From Siphonodentalium dalli (taxonomy: Eukaryota; Mollusca; Scaphopoda; Gadilida; Siphonodentaliidae): a stretch of DNA of 64,000 nt. Positions 13,482-21,507 of this stretch are shown one piece after another (the first letter of the stretch is position 1; each line of letters opens with the position of its first letter). The notes beneath the pieces are model-generated. The model saw nothing but the letters and a program-made list of their open reading frames with translations, searched no databases and was not told the DNA's origin. Both the position numbers and the translations under genes were made by a program. The stretch lies in NCBI GenBank assembly GCA_032622095.1, contig CP136062.1:36458918-36522917 (forward strand), written 5' to 3'.

Positions 13482-14248
13482 TCTGTTTATCCAACGAACA
13501 AATTTAAATGTATTTTATCGCAGTTTTTGTCCAAAAAAACATCGCAAAATTCACAGATTCCTTATAGAAAAGCGATGACCTATTTAGCGACTTTAGCTGT
13601 ATAGTAGAGGCTAATTAATTATGAAATAGTTTTGTATTCATGCGACTGCACCGCGAAATTGTCCGCTTTATAATTTCTGAATTATGCCGGAAAAATATCA
13701 TAGCATGGGGTAATTTATAATAAAATCTAAATGATTCGCGTAACCTTCAAATCGATAACTGAATTGTACAAGTATAGCAGTCATGTGAATTTGGATGTTT
13801 GTGCTTGAAACTTATTAATGAATTGCATGACACTCTGAACTTTAGCAATAGCACTAGCAGTGTAGCACCAATATCGGCAGTGCAAACGCACCAGTTCACG
13901 GAAGAATATCGTATACTTTATAGTAACAAACTACCAATTGCTTAATCAAGTTAATTATTTCACCAACTGAACATTGAAAAATTATATTTAAGTGAGTTTT
14001 GGGGCGCATCGTGTGATCTTTTAGAAAGGGGTCGCCACCGATTACACGAAAATACGTTGTGGATGTTGATGTTTCTAAGGACGCTGTCGCTAACAACGGA
14101 AACCAGCATGGTCCGTTCTAATGGATCCTAATGATGCTCCACAACGTTGTTACGATCCAGTGACGTCATTCGCGAACTGCTGGAGGTTAACTGTCCCAAG
14201 TTCTTATAACCTTTCTTTCCTGAATATTTTAAGTTTATCTGTCTAGTA

Positions 14249-14254
14249 GAGGAT
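14249..14254. repeat. 6-bp target-site duplication, left copy (GAGGAT)
   Basis: GAGGAT lies directly outside the left terminus of the Polinton and again directly outside the right terminus. A 6-bp duplication is the normal signature of Maverick/Polinton integrases. The target itself lies in a short host tandem repeat, because TTTATCTGTCTAGTAGA is found on both sides. Confidence 0.95.
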
Positions 14255-14544
14255 AGTAGTAATGGTGGGCACTATGGCCCAGTACCCCCCAGACATGGGC
14301 ACTATGGCCCAGTACCCCCCAGACATGGGCACTATGGCCCAGTACCCCCCAGACATGGGCACTATGGCCCATGGGCCATAGTGCCCATGTCTGGGGGGTA
14401 CTGGGCCATAGTGCCCATGTCTGGGGGGTACTGGGCCATAGTGCCCATGTCTGGGGGGTACTGGGCCATAGTTCCCACCCTGAGGATAGATGTTCCTGTC
14501 ATTGATGTGACATTTCTGATCGAAAAAATGAAAATGGACTTAGA
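14255..14544 (+). repeat. left terminal inverted repeat with built-in palindrome
   Basis: The 290-bp left TIR starts AGTAGTAATGG and ends GGACTTAGA. Its outer part is a palindrome of about 216 bp (14264-14479, centre between 14371 and 14372). Each arm is about 3.5 copies of a 30-bp unit (GGGCACTATGGCCC plus AGTACCCCCCAGACAT), and a single mismatch was found. The inner part (14480-14544) is unique sequence shared with the right TIR. Each strand can fold into a hairpin with arms of about 108 nt. Confidence 0.93.
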
Positions 14545-14921
14545 CATTTTTTCATTACTAATTTAAAGTTTGTATAATTCTGACCAGAGATGACACATCG
14601 ACACGAACAGAATCAATTGGTGGGGGGTCCTACAGTGAAAACGATTTTGTTGAAATTTATCATTTTATTTTTCAAAAACAAGAACAAGAACAATGAACAA
14701 TAATATATTATTATACATCAATAATATTAACAAAGAACAATAATTTATGTACAAAACAAGGTCTCAGATTTGAAGAAACTTAATTGAACATCCTACAACA
14801 TCCTACGCTGAATCAATAACAAAAAGAGTCTATTTTGTGGAGTTGTTGACACATTCGTTGTTATCTGGTCGTCGTCTTCTTTGCGTTGTATGTATATCAG
14901 CCGTCGATGTCCTGGTGAAGT
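14545..14921 (-). other. 3' non-coding tail of the - strand gene block
   Basis: AT-rich sequence between the protease stop and the left TIR. No open frame of note was seen. It holds the poly(A) signal listed next and a GAACAATAAT-type short repeat around 14690-14740. Confidence 0.6.
14664..14669 (-). terminator. poly(A) signal for the - strand core genes
   Basis: AATAAA on the - strand (TTTATT on +), about 250 nt after the protease stop. It is the only good candidate before the left TIR, so transcripts of the leftmost core genes probably end here. Confidence 0.45.
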
Positions 14922-15395
14922 TTAATTCAACAGCAAATTTGCTTTTCTGTATAATCGACCATAGTGCTTTCCAAACCATCGAACTATTGTTCTGTCATTC
15001 TTGAAGAAATCCCGAGAATTGAATAATATTTTCATCCTCTTTCCTTTCATCATGTGGTGGAGTGCGAATATACAATATAATCCACACACATTTGTCGCAC
15101 GATGTTGATATCGTGTTGTATTCATAGTCCATGCTGATGCGTTCCTTTTTATGAATGGTAACATATATCGTCTCGGTGGTGGTAGTCCAAATGAGTCGAA
15201 GTATACAGCTGATCTTCCCTTGAATAACATCAATGTCCAGTGTTCTCCTGGCTGATCCGATGAGTGCGTGTTCACAATATATGCTTGAATATGCTGTGGT
15301 TTCTTCTCTGGTAACAGATCTCTAGCACAAACATGTGTGTTAAGTTTACACAACCAGGAATTGTCCAGAATATATTGAAGTTCAGCTGTCTGCAT
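14922..15395 (-). CDS. PRO: adenain-type cysteine protease
   Basis: A 157-aa protein of the adenovirus protease family (Polinton PRO), which cleaves capsid precursors during virion maturation. Catalytic positions are visible in order: His52 in GEHW, Asp67 in FDSFG, Gln97 in TTRYQ and Cys104 in NVCGLYC. Asp in the acid position, rather than Glu, is common outside adenoviruses. The length is a little below the usual ~200 aa but the core is complete. The gene overlaps the end of the 152-aa gene upstream by 14 nt and is the last gene of the - strand block. Likely substrates are the two GG-motif proteins encoded at 20467 and 20886. Confidence 0.93.
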   Translation of the reverse strand: MQTAELQYILDNSWLCKLNTHVCARDLLPEKKPQHIQAYIVNTHSSDQPGEHWTLMLFKGRSAVYFDSFGLPPPRRYMLPFIKRNASAWTMNTTRYQHRATNVCGLYCIFALHHMMKGKRMKILFNSRDFFKNDRTIVRWFGKHYGRLYRKANLLLN

Positions 15396-15840
15396 CGTTG
15401 TAATTCTCTTTGACTCGCTGTGACCACATCAGAGTCCACTCTGCGTCGATTTTTTTGCGGTTGAGCTCCAAACTGTTTCTCAGATGATCATACATGATGA
15501 ATGCTTCGAACTTCTCCTTGCAGTGTGGGTTTAACCACATCAGCTTCGGGAACCATCTTTCCCAAACATTGTATATGTCAAGTTTAATCAGCGCTAAGTC
15601 GATAAACTGGTTTGTCCAATCATCAGTTGTAGAGAACAAACACAGAACATGTTCACGTTGACTAGGATGTTCTATTTTACATCCTTCACAGTTTGCTGAC
15701 ACTTCCTTGCGAATAAGTTCTTGTAGTTCTTCAATCATAGCGTTGTTGAGTGTGTCCAAGATCAGGTTCCATCTCGGAGCAACGTTTTGTGAACGTTGGT
15801 GTTCTTCATAGTAGTTCCATAGCTGTGATGTGAAATCCAT
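15382..15840 (-). CDS. conserved Polinton protein with Cys/His cluster
   Basis: A 152-aa protein between the major capsid and protease genes. Residues ~52-67 hold CEGCKIEHPSQREHVLC, a C-x2-C-x4-H-x5-H-x2-C array that could bind one zinc ion. A similar C-x-G-C-x3-HPSQ-x2-H pattern is familiar from ORFs in other invertebrate elements, but this is memory, not a search. The rest is helical and Trp-rich. The start lies 1 nt after the capsid stop. Its role is unknown; the position suggests a virion or assembly function. Confidence 0.75.
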   Translation of the reverse strand: MDFTSQLWNYYEEHQRSQNVAPRWNLILDTLNNAMIEELQELIRKEVSANCEGCKIEHPSQREHVLCLFSTTDDWTNQFIDLALIKLDIYNVWERWFPKLMWLNPHCKEKFEAFIMYDHLRNSLELNRKKIDAEWTLMWSQRVKENYNDADS

Positions 15841-15841
15841 C

Positions 15842-17146
15842 CTAATAGTCAGTAAGCACTTCTCTCAAAGCTGTGATCTCTATTTCACTGTCGAATTCAG
15901 CATACACCAAAACGTTGACGGCTGTAGTGAGAGCTGTCAAGAACTGAAGCTCCAAACGCAGGTTCCCTGTCTTTATAGGATGTAGATGTCCCTCGTCACT
16001 TCCTTGGTCCGGTGTCAAGTCGAAACCCCACAAACAATATCCATTCATATATTCTTTTAAATTAATGCCAATTGATTTGTTAACACCAAACATTCCTAAA
16101 GATTGATACAAAGATAAATATGATCTGAGACATTGTTTTGTTGCGAAGTTTGGTTCAAATGGACGGTTATGTATTGTATGACCGTCTTGACTAACTTCCA
16201 ATTTATTCAAACTGAAATGTTTGAAGTGGAATGGATTGGTACCCAAATCTCCATTCATATCTTTATTTTCGACCAACGCAATAAAAATTCTCTTTGGTAA
16301 TTGTCCTTGAAATAAGTGGTCTTCAATTTTTGATCTAAGTCCAGTACTAATTGTGAAAGTTTTTATTTCTACTCGTCTGATAGGTATTTTCATTTTTGAC
16401 TGGACAATTTCTTGATTTAATTTATTTGAGACCGCTGGAAAGAGACTAACTGTTCTGACATGGAACACTGCTGATTCGAAAACAATTTGTCCATCATCGC
16501 CGCCAATGAGGCAAAATTTTGATGGTGATCTGTTTAATCTGATACGAATTTCAATTCCATTTGGTAAATATTTTTCTTGAAGAAACAGATCAGTGTGTAA
16601 GCGTCCACATAGTTCAACAATTTTACTACCACCGATCAAACTTTCTCTAGAAGTTAATCCAGCATTGCCACCACCTTTGGTATTCTCTTCAAATTGTTCT
16701 GCTGTATCGCCATACCACATTTCTAAATTTGCTAATTGATTATCTTTATATTCTGGAGAGTATCCCAACAGATTTTCGAAATATGCTCGGTATGGGTAAG
16801 TGTCAGAATTCGAAGTTATCAATTTGTTGTTCAAGTAAACATCGATACTGCTGAACATGCTATGAAAGAAATTGTTAACAGGTGCTAATTCCGTACCAGC
16901 TAGCAAATTAGTTCCATCTTTTTTTGTAATTTTGAATTTCACATAAAGATAAGATTGGTTAATATCTGTCCACTTTTCGGTTTGAGATGGTATGACAAAC
17001 TCTATCGGAGCAGAATTATTCAGCGGTGCAATCGGATGATTTTCGATCCACTGCGATTCTGACATTGTAGCCACCGTTGGTGGAACATGTGTTATATCAA
17101 GTTCCGATTTATTGCATTCGCATGATCCATTTACCATTTGTGCCAT
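15842..17146 (-). CDS. MCP: major capsid protein (double jelly-roll)
   Basis: A 434-aa protein of the family annotated in worms and other animals as F54H12.2-like, which was shown to be the Polinton double-jelly-roll major capsid protein. Visible landmarks are PIEFVIPSQTEKWTDI near residue 47, the SYLYVKFKI strand, FFHSMFSSIDVYLNNKLI, YPYRAYFENLLGYS, a LPNGIEIRIRLNRS segment, and the late GYCLWGFDLTPD and GNLRLELQF strands. Trimers of such proteins build the icosahedral shell. The gene is intact, at the short end of the family range. It is followed after 1 nt by the Cys/His protein and preceded by the pX-like gene, a usual Polinton order. Confidence 0.92.
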   Translation of the reverse strand: MAQMVNGSCECNKSELDITHVPPTVATMSESQWIENHPIAPLNNSAPIEFVIPSQTEKWTDINQSYLYVKFKITKKDGTNLLAGTELAPVNNFFHSMFSSIDVYLNNKLITSNSDTYPYRAYFENLLGYSPEYKDNQLANLEMWYGDTAEQFEENTKGGGNAGLTSRESLIGGSKIVELCGRLHTDLFLQEKYLPNGIEIRIRLNRSPSKFCLIGGDDGQIVFESAVFHVRTVSLFPAVSNKLNQEIVQSKMKIPIRRVEIKTFTISTGLRSKIEDHLFQGQLPKRIFIALVENKDMNGDLGTNPFHFKHFSLNKLEVSQDGHTIHNRPFEPNFATKQCLRSYLSLYQSLGMFGVNKSIGINLKEYMNGYCLWGFDLTPDQGSDEGHLHPIKTGNLRLELQFLTALTTAVNVLVYAEFDSEIEITALREVLTDY

Positions 17147-17251
17147 GATTAATCAAAAATATCAAGAGCTCGACTGCTAGGATGTTTTTTCGACTGACTT
17201 TTTCGGCGTTTGACAGCTGAATGATTCATTTTTGAATTCGCTACTCTTTTT

Positions 17252-17524
17252 CTAGGTTTTTGTCTCGAGTTCAAAATTTGATTTTTTAGCTTGTGTGCCA
17301 AAAGATTTTAAAGCTTTTTTACCTTCAGACATCAACGCTTCTTTCGGACTTTTACCTTGATTAATAATTTCATCTGCAACACCAAAAGTGTGTTTTTTCG
17401 CAAGTTGTAAAGCTGTCCGACCAATCGGTTTTAGAAATGGTACAGCAGATCTCATAAGTGATTTGAAAATTGAACCAATACCGTTACCATATTGCCGTGG
17501 TACACCTCTATACACGGGAAACAT
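17252..17524 (-). CDS. pX/pVI-like small basic virion protein
   Basis: A 90-aa basic protein with the pattern (Y)GNGIGSIFKSLMRSAVPFLK, then a short helix and a Lys-rich tail. Small proteins with a G.G(L/I)GS.F...R...P.LK core are found next to capsid genes in Polintons and adintoviruses. They are compared with adenovirus pX or pVI minor core/cement proteins. The amphipathic first half could interact with membranes or the inner capsid. It starts 5 nt after the penton gene stop. The family link is by pattern and position only. Confidence 0.75.
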   Translation of the reverse strand: MFPVYRGVPRQYGNGIGSIFKSLMRSAVPFLKPIGRTALQLAKKHTFGVADEIINQGKSPKEALMSEGKKALKSFGTQAKKSNFELETKT

Positions 17525-17529
17525 TGTTT

Positions 17530-18381
17530 TTAGAACTCCTCTCGTTTTCTGAAATGCAGCTTCGCCAAAGACTTACCACCAATAAACTGAATTGATTCTC
17601 CTGTGTCGCCACTTATATTTACACTAATTTTGTCAAAGTATGACTTTGAAACTGGAACATAGTGTAAATTTAAAAATTCATGTTTTACATGTAATCCGTC
17701 GATATCTCTTTTAATTCTGAAAGAAACAACTCGTAAAATTTGTACTTCAACATTTCCAACAATTGTGAAATCGGCAATATCAGAATAAACAAACATTTGA
17801 TTATGACCAACAAACAAATCTACACCAAACGGAAATCTACTATTTGAATAAAAATCTTCAGAAGCGTTTTCAGTTTTGTAACCCAACTTGTGCAAAAGAC
17901 ATTGTGGTAATTCAATTCCTAGTTTTGGGATACTTAAACTCTTGCGAATAATTTTCACACGTTTTGTAACTTTTGAGTACTTGATGTGAAATCCGTATTC
18001 GTTTTGCATTGCTTCTCCAAGTGTTTCATCAATTACATCTTGCATTGTATCAAGTAAATCTGTCGCAGAGGTATACGAACCTTCACGTATCTGTATTTCA
18101 ATCGCACGAACGCCATCAGGTCTCGTAAATATCTTTTCTTCAAAACGATTTTGAAGAACAGACAGTATTATTGCATCAGTTGTAATCAAATTGAATTTAC
18201 ACGAATCCCCTGTAACATTGTATGTTTCTGAAGGTGTTATCAGTTCGACTAATGCAACTTCCCATTTTTCTTTATCAATTTGAATTGGTTTTGGTAATTG
18301 TACAGTAAAACAACATTGAGTATTGTTTGGATACATTACCATTGAACTGTCGCTCGGAATTGTAATGTAGAAAGAATTCAT
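17530..18381 (-). CDS. minor capsid (penton) protein, single jelly-roll type
   Basis: A 283-aa protein starting MNSFYITIPSDSSMVMYPNN, then FTVQLPKPI, then WEVALVELITPSETYN. This N-terminal pattern is characteristic of the Polinton minor capsid protein, predicted to be a single jelly-roll penton that fills the five-fold vertices. The later part carries a VDLFVGHNQMFVYSDI segment, also usual. The start codon overlaps the stop of the membrane-protein gene (ATGA). Intact. Confidence 0.9.
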   Translation of the reverse strand: MNSFYITIPSDSSMVMYPNNTQCCFTVQLPKPIQIDKEKWEVALVELITPSETYNVTGDSCKFNLITTDAIILSVLQNRFEEKIFTRPDGVRAIEIQIREGSYTSATDLLDTMQDVIDETLGEAMQNEYGFHIKYSKVTKRVKIIRKSLSIPKLGIELPQCLLHKLGYKTENASEDFYSNSRFPFGVDLFVGHNQMFVYSDIADFTIVGNVEVQILRVVSFRIKRDIDGLHVKHEFLNLHYVPVSKSYFDKISVNISGDTGESIQFIGGKSLAKLHFRKREEF

Positions 18382-18641
18382 ACTTTCAAAATTTCTGTCG
18401 ACTGATTTTTCAAATATTTCAAACGCGGTGTTGGTAAAATGTACCCCAAAGAACTACTGAGTAAAATTAACCACAGTTCGTTATTTTCACTTTGTAAACT
18501 TAAATGAACAATTGCTGTAGCGATTATACCAACAATTATAATAATTTGTGTAAAATATGTTACTTGATTTTTTGCAATTTTTTCTCCACAGATTTGAAAT
18601 TGTGATGGAACATCGAGACCAACTGAACCATTTTGAGACAT
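18378..18641 (-). CDS. small membrane protein
   Basis: An 87-aa protein starting MSQNGSVGLDVP. The start at 18641 is preferred because the longer frame runs into the integrase 3' end. There are two hydrophobic segments: TQIIIIVGIIATAIVHLSL (about residues 31-49) and LWLILLSSSLGYILPTP (about 56-72). The second resembles the LLSS(C/S)LGY(L/I)LP motif of a small protein common in Polintons. It may sit in a host or virion membrane. Its stop overlaps the penton start. Confidence 0.8.
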   Translation of the reverse strand: MSQNGSVGLDVPSQFQICGEKIAKNQVTYFTQIIIIVGIIATAIVHLSLQSENNELWLILLSSSLGYILPTPRLKYLKNQSTEILKV

Positions 18642-18651
18642 GTTAAAAGTT

Positions 18652-19746
18652 TTATACCAAATTTGTGGCAGGAATCCAACTGTCAAATTTTTTAGGATAA
18701 CCACCCCAATGAACTTTAATTTCTCTAACTGATTTACCAGCAACTTTTCTTGAACGTTTACCAACAACTGATTCAATTTCGTAAACTTTATTATCTTTTA
18801 TATGTTGAATTTCTTTACCATAAAATGATCCTGCGATGTTTTCACCATCTAAATCTACTAATTTGTAAGTTAATGGTGTACTTTTACAAACTCTACTAAT
18901 TTTGAAAATTTCTTTTGTCCAATTTGGAAGATATCCTTTATCAAAAGTTCTCTTTGTTTTATTTATTCTAACAAAATCTCCAACTTTCAACATCTTATCT
19001 TTTTTCGTTTTTAACTTTCCATAAAGATTTCTGGAAACTTCAATTTCATTTTCTCGAGTTACTAAAACTGGTGCCATCTTAATACTTCTATGAAAACTTT
19101 TGTTGTAAGAATTCACAAAATCGTGCAAAACATCAACGTATTTCAAAGTTTGATTATGTGTAAAATATTTCCACATCTTTGTTTTCAATGTCCGTTGAAA
19201 ACGTTCAACTATACTTGCTTTTGTCTCTGGATTCTCTGTTGTGAAAAAATGAATTTTCTTAGATTTCAAAAATTGTAAAAATAATTTATTTTTGAATTCG
19301 GAACCTTTGTCAGATTGAAATGAAGCTGGTTTTCGTTTTGATGATTTGAGAATTTTCTGAAATGTTTTAACTAAAGTTTTACCAGTTTTATCTTTAATTT
19401 TTTCAACCCATGCAAATTTTGAGAACACATCAATAACACAAAGTAAATATCTGTATTTGTCATTGTGCTTTTGCAAAGTTTGCAAATCTGCCAGATCAGC
19501 TTGCCACTGAATATCAATTCCTGCAACAATAGTTTTACGTCTGCGAAATTTCCGAACAATTGGTTTGTGCAAAGTATATGTTTTTTGCCATTGTAACCAT
19601 TTTTTAACATCTGAAAGTTTAATTTTGTTATTTGTTTCTTTTGCATTTTTAAAAAGTTGATTTGCTCCACTGAAACCACCAACTTCTTTTGGATTGTAGT
19701 AAATTTCAGTTAGAAGTTTGTCAAATTTTATGTAAGTGGGGACCAT
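18652..19746 (-). CDS. INT: retroviral-type DDE integrase with C-terminal chromodomain
   Basis: A 364-aa integrase that would insert the linear element and create the 6-bp target duplications seen here. The rve core runs from about residue 73 to 220, with catalytic Asp84 (WQADLADL), Asp146 (QSDKGSEF) and Glu181 (SIVERFQ). The spacing from Asp146 to Glu181 is 35, the classic DD35E. An SH3-like region follows (KVGDFVRI, about 254-261). A chromodomain-like end runs from about residue 322 (YEIESVVGKR ... VHWGGYPKKFDSWIP). Chromodomains on integrases can guide insertion to marked chromatin. Intact. Confidence 0.95.
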   Translation of the reverse strand: MVPTYIKFDKLLTEIYYNPKEVGGFSGANQLFKNAKETNNKIKLSDVKKWLQWQKTYTLHKPIVRKFRRRKTIVAGIDIQWQADLADLQTLQKHNDKYRYLLCVIDVFSKFAWVEKIKDKTGKTLVKTFQKILKSSKRKPASFQSDKGSEFKNKLFLQFLKSKKIHFFTTENPETKASIVERFQRTLKTKMWKYFTHNQTLKYVDVLHDFVNSYNKSFHRSIKMAPVLVTRENEIEVSRNLYGKLKTKKDKMLKVGDFVRINKTKRTFDKGYLPNWTKEIFKISRVCKSTPLTYKLVDLDGENIAGSFYGKEIQHIKDNKVYEIESVVGKRSRKVAGKSVREIKVHWGGYPKKFDSWIPATNLV

Positions 19747-19750
19747 TCTT

Positions 19751-20446
19751 TCAAAATAGATTTTCTGGTTTTAGGAAAACTTTGAGGTGTGAAAATATCA
19801 ACTGAACGTTTCTTGACTTGCCACTGCTAGGAGTTGCATGAGGTGTATGAAACTCATCACCAGTGTGACCTTTTAAATGTCTTTGTATCCACAACCATCG
19901 ATTCCTGTTACCTACATAATCTTGTGGTACATTAAGTTCCCCCAATCCACGTAGGAATGTTTCATAACCAACTGGGTCAAAACCTTTTCGGTGACGAACA
20001 ACATCGTTTATCAAATCAATTATATTTGATCCAGTAACTGTTTCTGTTCCATAAATTAATTGTCCACGATCATCCCATCTAAGTTTAGGATTAGTTGACA
20101 ACAATGTTAAAATTTGTTGTGCTTTACCACGAAGTTTAGATGGAACACTTTCCAATATATGTTCACTCATGTTCCCAAAGTTTTCAGATAACTTTTGTTC
20201 AGGTAAACTGAATTTTGAATTTAAAGATTTTTGTGAAGTTTTCAATTTGTACAAATTTTCTCCAAATAACTGTGACTTTTCTGATTCAGAAATATTTTTA
20301 TCATAAACTGATTTCAATTCTTTGTAAGAATCTGAAACATTTGAAATTGCAGGATCAGGAGGTAATTGAGGTTTATTCATTTCTGACATTTTCCATTGTT
20401 TGAAATCTTCCAACATTCTGAATGGTACAATAACCATTTTCTTCAT
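19751..20446 (-). CDS. conserved Polinton protein, MKKMVIVPF family
   Basis: A 231-aa protein starting MKKMVIVPFRMLEDF. A core follows at about residues 101-170: SKLRGKAQQILTLL, then LRWDDRGQLIYG, then GSNIIDLINDVVR, and later LNVPQDYVGNRNRW. This combination (short N-terminal MKKMV motif, helical middle, 'W(D/N)..G(E/Q)...G....GSNI.DL' block) recurs in Polintons as one of the conserved proteins of unknown function. The middle may be a winged helix. It starts 4 nt before the integrase. Role unknown, perhaps DNA binding. Confidence 0.8.
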   Translation of the reverse strand: MKKMVIVPFRMLEDFKQWKMSEMNKPQLPPDPAISNVSDSYKELKSVYDKNISESEKSQLFGENLYKLKTSQKSLNSKFSLPEQKLSENFGNMSEHILESVPSKLRGKAQQILTLLSTNPKLRWDDRGQLIYGTETVTGSNIIDLINDVVRHRKGFDPVGYETFLRGLGELNVPQDYVGNRNRWLWIQRHLKGHTGDEFHTPHATPSSGKSRNVQLIFSHLKVFLKPENLF

Positions 20447-20466
20447 ATTTATTTGAGATTTAGTTT

Positions 20467-20835
20467 TTACAAAATATTTTTAACAACTGCACCTAATGTT
20501 TTGCTAATCAATGGAGCAAGAAATAATAATGGTAAAAAGCCACCTTTTTGATTCAAAATTTTCTTCTTTTGTTGCAAAGGTTTGTTCTTGTCTGCAATAT
20601 ATCTGATATGTTTACGCTTCGAATGTAACTTGCGGTTCTGAGCTTCATTCAGTTTTACATTACCTTTTAAAAGATTTTGACAACATTCTGAAATGCAATC
20701 CATCACTTGTTTCGGAGCATCGTTGATCATTTTCTTTTTATATGCAGATGGAACTTTACTCATTGCAACAATCAACTCCCCATATTTTTTTATCAGCGGT
20801 ACTTTCCGGCTCTTAGTTTTTGAAGGCATCTTCAC
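20467..20835 (-). CDS. small basic virion-type protein with GG motif
   Basis: A 122-aa, strongly basic protein. Residues ~61-80 (KLNEAQNRKLHSKRKHIRYI) match the LT..Q.R.LR.HK pattern of a small basic protein found in many Polintons. Residues ~94-98 give NQKGG, followed by a hydrophobic tail (FLPLLFLAPLISKTLG). The GG before a hydrophobic stretch recalls adenain cleavage sites, and the basic part could bind packaged DNA. Function is inferred. Confidence 0.78.
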   Translation of the reverse strand: MKMPSKTKSRKVPLIKKYGELIVAMSKVPSAYKKKMINDAPKQVMDCISECCQNLLKGNVKLNEAQNRKLHSKRKHIRYIADKNKPLQQKKKILNQKGGFLPLLFLAPLISKTLGAVVKNIL

Positions 20836-20885
20836 AGTCTAAGTAGTTGTCTCAAAATGAGCAGAAAAATTATATGTTTCATCTT

Positions 20886-21473
20886 TTATCTTTTCTGATT
20901 GAACCATTCTAAAGCTTCGAATGCCGATTTCGATGGATCAGACAACGGCATAAATTTAGAAAATTCAAGATCAATAAATGGTTTTTTTTGTAACGGTTGA
21001 TGTTGAGGGTTCTGCTGAGAAGGTATAGGTGTAAATTTAGAATGTTGATTTTGTTGAGTTTGCATCGGTGTAAACTTTGAATGATTTAGAGAAAGCTTTG
21101 TTTTACGTTTAGATTCTTTTTGATTACCCCTTTGTTGTGTTTGCATCAGTGTAATCTTTGAACGTTTTGGAGAAACCTTTGATTTACTTTTAGATTGTCT
21201 ACCAGTTTGTTCAAATGAATTTTTCAAAAGACTTCTAATTAAAACTCCCCCAAGGAACCCACTACCACCTCGTTGTAAAATTAATTTGCGTTTTGTTTCC
21301 ATATCAGTTGATGGATCAGAGATTTTTTTAAGAACATTTTTATTTCTCTGAAAAAACTTTTTTGTCTGTGATGGTAATTTCCAATCATGTTCAAGAAATA
21401 ATTCAGCTGCAAAAGTGAAGAAATTTATAATTTGTGACAGTTCATCATGACTAAACATCTCGGTGGACAACAT
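20886..21473 (-). CDS. basic protein with GG motif and SKFTP repeats
   Basis: A 195-aa protein. The start at 21473 avoids overlap with the ATPase gene; an in-frame Met at 21542 is also possible. The first ~80 residues are helical (DELSQIINFFTFAAELFLEH) and end in LILQRGGSGFLGGVLI, the same GG-plus-hydrophobic layout as the neighbouring 122-aa protein. The second half is Lys/Gln/Ser-rich with four degenerate repeats of the type SK(F/I)T(P/L)MQTQQ. Probably a DNA-binding or scaffold virion protein processed by the element's own protease. Not recognised beyond that. Confidence 0.72.
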   Translation of the reverse strand: MLSTEMFSHDELSQIINFFTFAAELFLEHDWKLPSQTKKFFQRNKNVLKKISDPSTDMETKRKLILQRGGSGFLGGVLIRSLLKNSFEQTGRQSKSKSKVSPKRSKITLMQTQQRGNQKESKRKTKLSLNHSKFTPMQTQQNQHSKFTPIPSQQNPQHQPLQKKPFIDLEFSKFMPLSDPSKSAFEALEWFNQKR

Positions 21474-21507
21474 GGTTCTAAAATGAAAAAAGTAACAACA
21501 ACTGAAT

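Larger units (their letters stand above)
7929..14248 (+). other. left part of the last intron, before the Polinton
   Basis: No gene was recognised in about 6.3 kb of AT-rich intron. It contains repeat R2 (10410-10566), a short duplicated segment (12596-12690) and a long hairpin (13342-13481). An open stretch at 10708-10914 has no recognisable domain and is not supported. Confidence 0.6.

Noticed and set aside
14362-14566. Short frames with repeated MSGGYWAIVP in the Polinton TIR (and 29419-29640)
   Set aside because: Translation of the 30-bp palindromic repeat. No start context and non-coding elsewhere in the TIR.
18642-18776. Longer start for the small membrane protein
   Set aside because: The extension overlaps the integrase end. 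The Met at 18641 gives the usual short form 10 nt after the integrase stop.
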